A stretch of DNA of 7,116 nucleotides from Anaerolineaceae bacterium UBA4890 (lineage in GTDB: Bacteria; Chloroflexota; Anaerolineae; Anaerolineales; Anaerolineaceae). The stretch spans positions 35,010-42,125 of the forward strand of contig DHCY01000026.1 of assembly GCA_002399085.1 (NCBI GenBank). The letters run 5' to 3'. Below the pieces are notes generated by a model, which had not been told where the DNA came from, did no database searches, and worked only from the letters and a program-made list of their open reading frames with translations. Shown in pieces: positions 5,663 through 7,116 of this stretch. The position numbers were made by a program, and so were the translations under genes. Numbering within the stretch: the stretch's first letter is position 1; the number at the start of each line of letters is the position of its first letter.

Positions 5663-6936
5663 CAACATCTTCTGTAGTAATCGAACACAAATTTATACGG
5701 GAGATCTCGCCAGCCAGAAAACTGGGCATGGGGATAACTGAGATCCTGATAGCACTAGTGATTTTTGCCGTCTTTGCCCTGAATACTGGTGCCGACCTGA
5801 CCACCCGGTTTGTCATGACCCCGGGTGGCATTGAACAAGGAACCATGGGTGATATTGTCTTACCATCCAGGCTGACTTTATTTATCCTGGCTGGCATCGT
5901 GCTGGTCATAGGTGTTTTTCAGCTGGTCAAAGGCTTTGGCAAGCAAACCAACCTGATGGTCGGTGTCGCTGCACTTTGTCTGATCTTAGCATTTTTAGTT
6001 TGGCAGGCAGCCGGTATATCGCTCAACCTGGCAGGCATGCTCTCAAGCGCTGTTCTGCTGGCTGTGCCAATCACGCTGGGCGCGTTTTCGGGTATCCTGG
6101 CTGAACGCTGCGGTATTGTCAACATCGCCATCGAAGGTATGATGCTGATGGCTTCGATGACCGCGGCGATCGCTGGCAGCCTTACACAGAATGTCTGGCT
6201 GGGGTTGCTGGGCGGCATCGCCTCGGCAGTTTTGCTTGGGCTTCTGCTGGGCGTGCTTTCGATTAAATACAAGGTAAACCAGACCATTGCGGGCACGATC
6301 ATCAACATTTTTTCAACCGGTATGACTGCCTTCATTTCACAGAAATTCCTGCAGACCATTCCGGCATTGAATCAACCCAGGATGTTCACCCGTGTACCTC
6401 TGCCATTGCTGGCTGACATCCCGCTGCTTGGTCCAATCCTCTTTAATCAGAACCTTTTTGTTTACCTGATGTTTGCCATCCTGATTATCTTGCAGCTGGC
6501 ACTCTTCCAGACTCGATGGGGTTTGCGCTTTCGTAGTGTTGGCGAGCATCCCCAGGCAGCGGACACGCTGGGGATCAACGTGATCAAGACCCGCTACATG
6601 GGTGTCATTCTGAGCGGCGTGGTGGCAGGAATTGCCGGCGCGTTTTTCACTCTGGGGTCGGTGGGCAGGTTTGACGAGGGCATGACCGCCGGCAAAGGTT
6701 TTATCGGTTTGGCAGCGATGAACTTTGGCAACTGGATGCCGCTGGGTTCGCTGGGCGCGGGTTTGTTGTTTGGTTTTGCGGACGCGATTGGTTCCAAGCT
6801 TTCGCTGCTGGGAAGTGTGATTCCGCCCCAGTTTATGGCAATGGCGCCTTACCTGATCACCATGATTGTTCTGGCAGGCTTTATTGGCAAGGGGCAAGCC
6901 CCGGCTGCTGAAGGTCAGCCTTACGAGAAGGAATAG
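5659..6936 (+). CDS. nupQ: Nucleoside-type ABC importer permease 2 (NupQ/YufQ-like), N-terminally extended
   Basis: This is the second membrane subunit of the importer (BPD_transp_2). I chose GTG 5659 because GGGGAGG at 5646-5652 lies six bases upstream and the GTG overlaps the permease 1 stop in a GTGA junction, a typical coupled start. A TTG at 5644 would sit before the ribosome site. From GTG the protein has 425 residues. The core matches the family: L-A-E-R-C-G-I-V-N-I-A-I-E-G-M-M (147-162), the coupling loop R-F-R-S-V-G-E-H-P-Q-A-A-D-T-L-G (290-305), and G-K-G-F-I-G-L-A-A-M-N-F-G-N-W (345-359). Usual YufQ proteins are about 320 residues and begin near this one's residue 120. The extra N-terminus holds about three hydrophobic segments (roughly 24-41, 72-90, 99-117) joined by a polar Thr/Gly-rich loop. 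The gene ends 22 bases before a strong terminator stem. Confidence 0.94.
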   Translation: MTTSSVVIEHKFIREISPARKLGMGITEILIALVIFAVFALNTGADLTTRFVMTPGGIEQGTMGDIVLPSRLTLFILAGIVLVIGVFQLVKGFGKQTNLMVGVAALCLILAFLVWQAAGISLNLAGMLSSAVLLAVPITLGAFSGILAERCGIVNIAIEGMMLMASMTAAIAGSLTQNVWLGLLGGIASAVLLGLLLGVLSIKYKVNQTIAGTIINIFSTGMTAFISQKFLQTIPALNQPRMFTRVPLPLLADIPLLGPILFNQNLFVYLMFAILIILQLALFQTRWGLRFRSVGEHPQAADTLGINVIKTRYMGVILSGVVAGIAGAFFTLGSVGRFDEGMTAGKGFIGLAAMNFGNWMPLGSLGAGLLFGFADAIGSKLSLLGSVIPPQFMAMAPYLITMIVLAGFIGKGQAPAAEGQPYEKE

Positions 6937-6958
6937 GTTGTTTTTAAGAAAATTGTTT

Positions 6959-6987
6959 AAAGGAGGGTGAAAACGCCCTCCTTTTTT
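6959..6987 (+). terminator. Intrinsic terminator closing the importer operon
   Basis: GGAGGGTG (6962-6969) pairs with CGCCCTCC (6974-6981), including one G-T wobble, around an AAAA loop. The stem is extended by A-T pairs and followed by T6 (6982-6987) and further T-rich bases. It begins 22 bases after the stop of permease 2 and has the same A-stem-T architecture as the terminator at 2631-2668. Confidence 0.9.
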
Positions 6988-7059
6988 GTTTTGTAAAAGC
7001 TCACGGTACTTCCAAATTGAGCATGCAAAAAGAACTGGGTCGGTGAGAAAAACGTTAAG

Positions 7060-7106
7060 ATCCTTCACTTCGTTCAGGATGACAGAAGCATGGCAGGATG
7101 ACAGAA
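7060..7106. repeat. Intergenic repeat with a 13-bp direct duplication
   Basis: CAGGATGACAGAA occurs at 7075-7087 and again at 7094-7106, a period of 19 bases. The first copy is the right arm of a short hairpin, ATCCT (7060-7064) with AGGAT (7076-7080), around TCACTTCGTTC. ATCCTTC-x-CTTCG-x-TCAGGATGACA units are a familiar type of dispersed intergenic repeat in several bacterial phyla. That is recalled, not checked here. The rest of the tail (6988-7116) has no coding frame that I can support. Confidence 0.55.
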
Positions 7107-7116
7107 TAAGATAATA

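Noticed and set aside
6337..7068. Long open frame of 243 codons on the minus strand
   Set aside because: It lies opposite the C-terminal half of permease 2 and the terminator. Its translation is low in hydrophobic order, rich in His/Gln and matches no family. It is a frame shadow of the real gene.

Overview
The window is a single-strand (+) transport locus. It holds one Major Facilitator Superfamily permease, followed by a complete four-gene BMP/Nup-type ABC importer: a lipoprotein binding protein, a double-NBD ATPase and two membrane permeases. These five genes cover nearly all of the sequence. I see no tRNA, rRNA, CRISPR array, transposase or phage gene. The base composition looks even, at roughly 50% GC. 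The genes use Shine-Dalgarno motifs (AGGAGG, AGGAG, GGGGAGG), and the binding protein carries a lipobox signal peptide. The host is therefore a bacterium. The style of the proteins and the intergenic repeats recall anaerobic Chloroflexota (Anaerolineae-like), but that is an impression and not a proof.

Layout. Bases 1-120 hold two copies of a GC-rich hairpin repeat, the second interrupted by 20 bp. Bases 196-1482 encode a 12-TM MFS carrier of the SLC45/GPH-like type. A 100-base gap (1483-1582) carries a plausible sigma70-type promoter and a small leader hairpin. Bases 1583-2617 encode the BMP-family lipoprotein. A strong intrinsic terminator follows at 2631-2668, and then a gap of about 150 bases with an inverted repeat at 2729-2760. 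Bases 2817-6936 are a tight three-gene run: the ATPase, permease 1 (11-base gap) and permease 2 (4-base GTGA overlap). It is closed by a second strong terminator at 6959-6987. The last 130 bases are intergenic and end in a short 13-bp direct repeat.

How the genes work together. By homology to NupNOPQ/BmpA-NupABC (guanosine and other nucleosides) and to PnrA/TmpC, the lipoprotein captures a nucleoside-like ligand outside the membrane. It delivers the ligand to the permease heterodimer, which is powered by the single polypeptide with two NBDs. Only the first NBD keeps intact Walker motifs, so ATP hydrolysis probably occurs at one composite site. The terminator between the binding protein and the ATPase fits a design in which binding protein is made in excess over the membrane complex. 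The MFS gene is adjacent and may supply sugar or nucleoside uptake, but the sequence gives no direct link.

I did not find a clearly new system. The most noteworthy points are the enlarged N-terminus of permease 2 (about 120 residues with roughly three extra membrane segments), the interrupted hairpin repeat at the left edge, the terminator plus inverted repeat inside the importer locus, and the end-of-window repeat.
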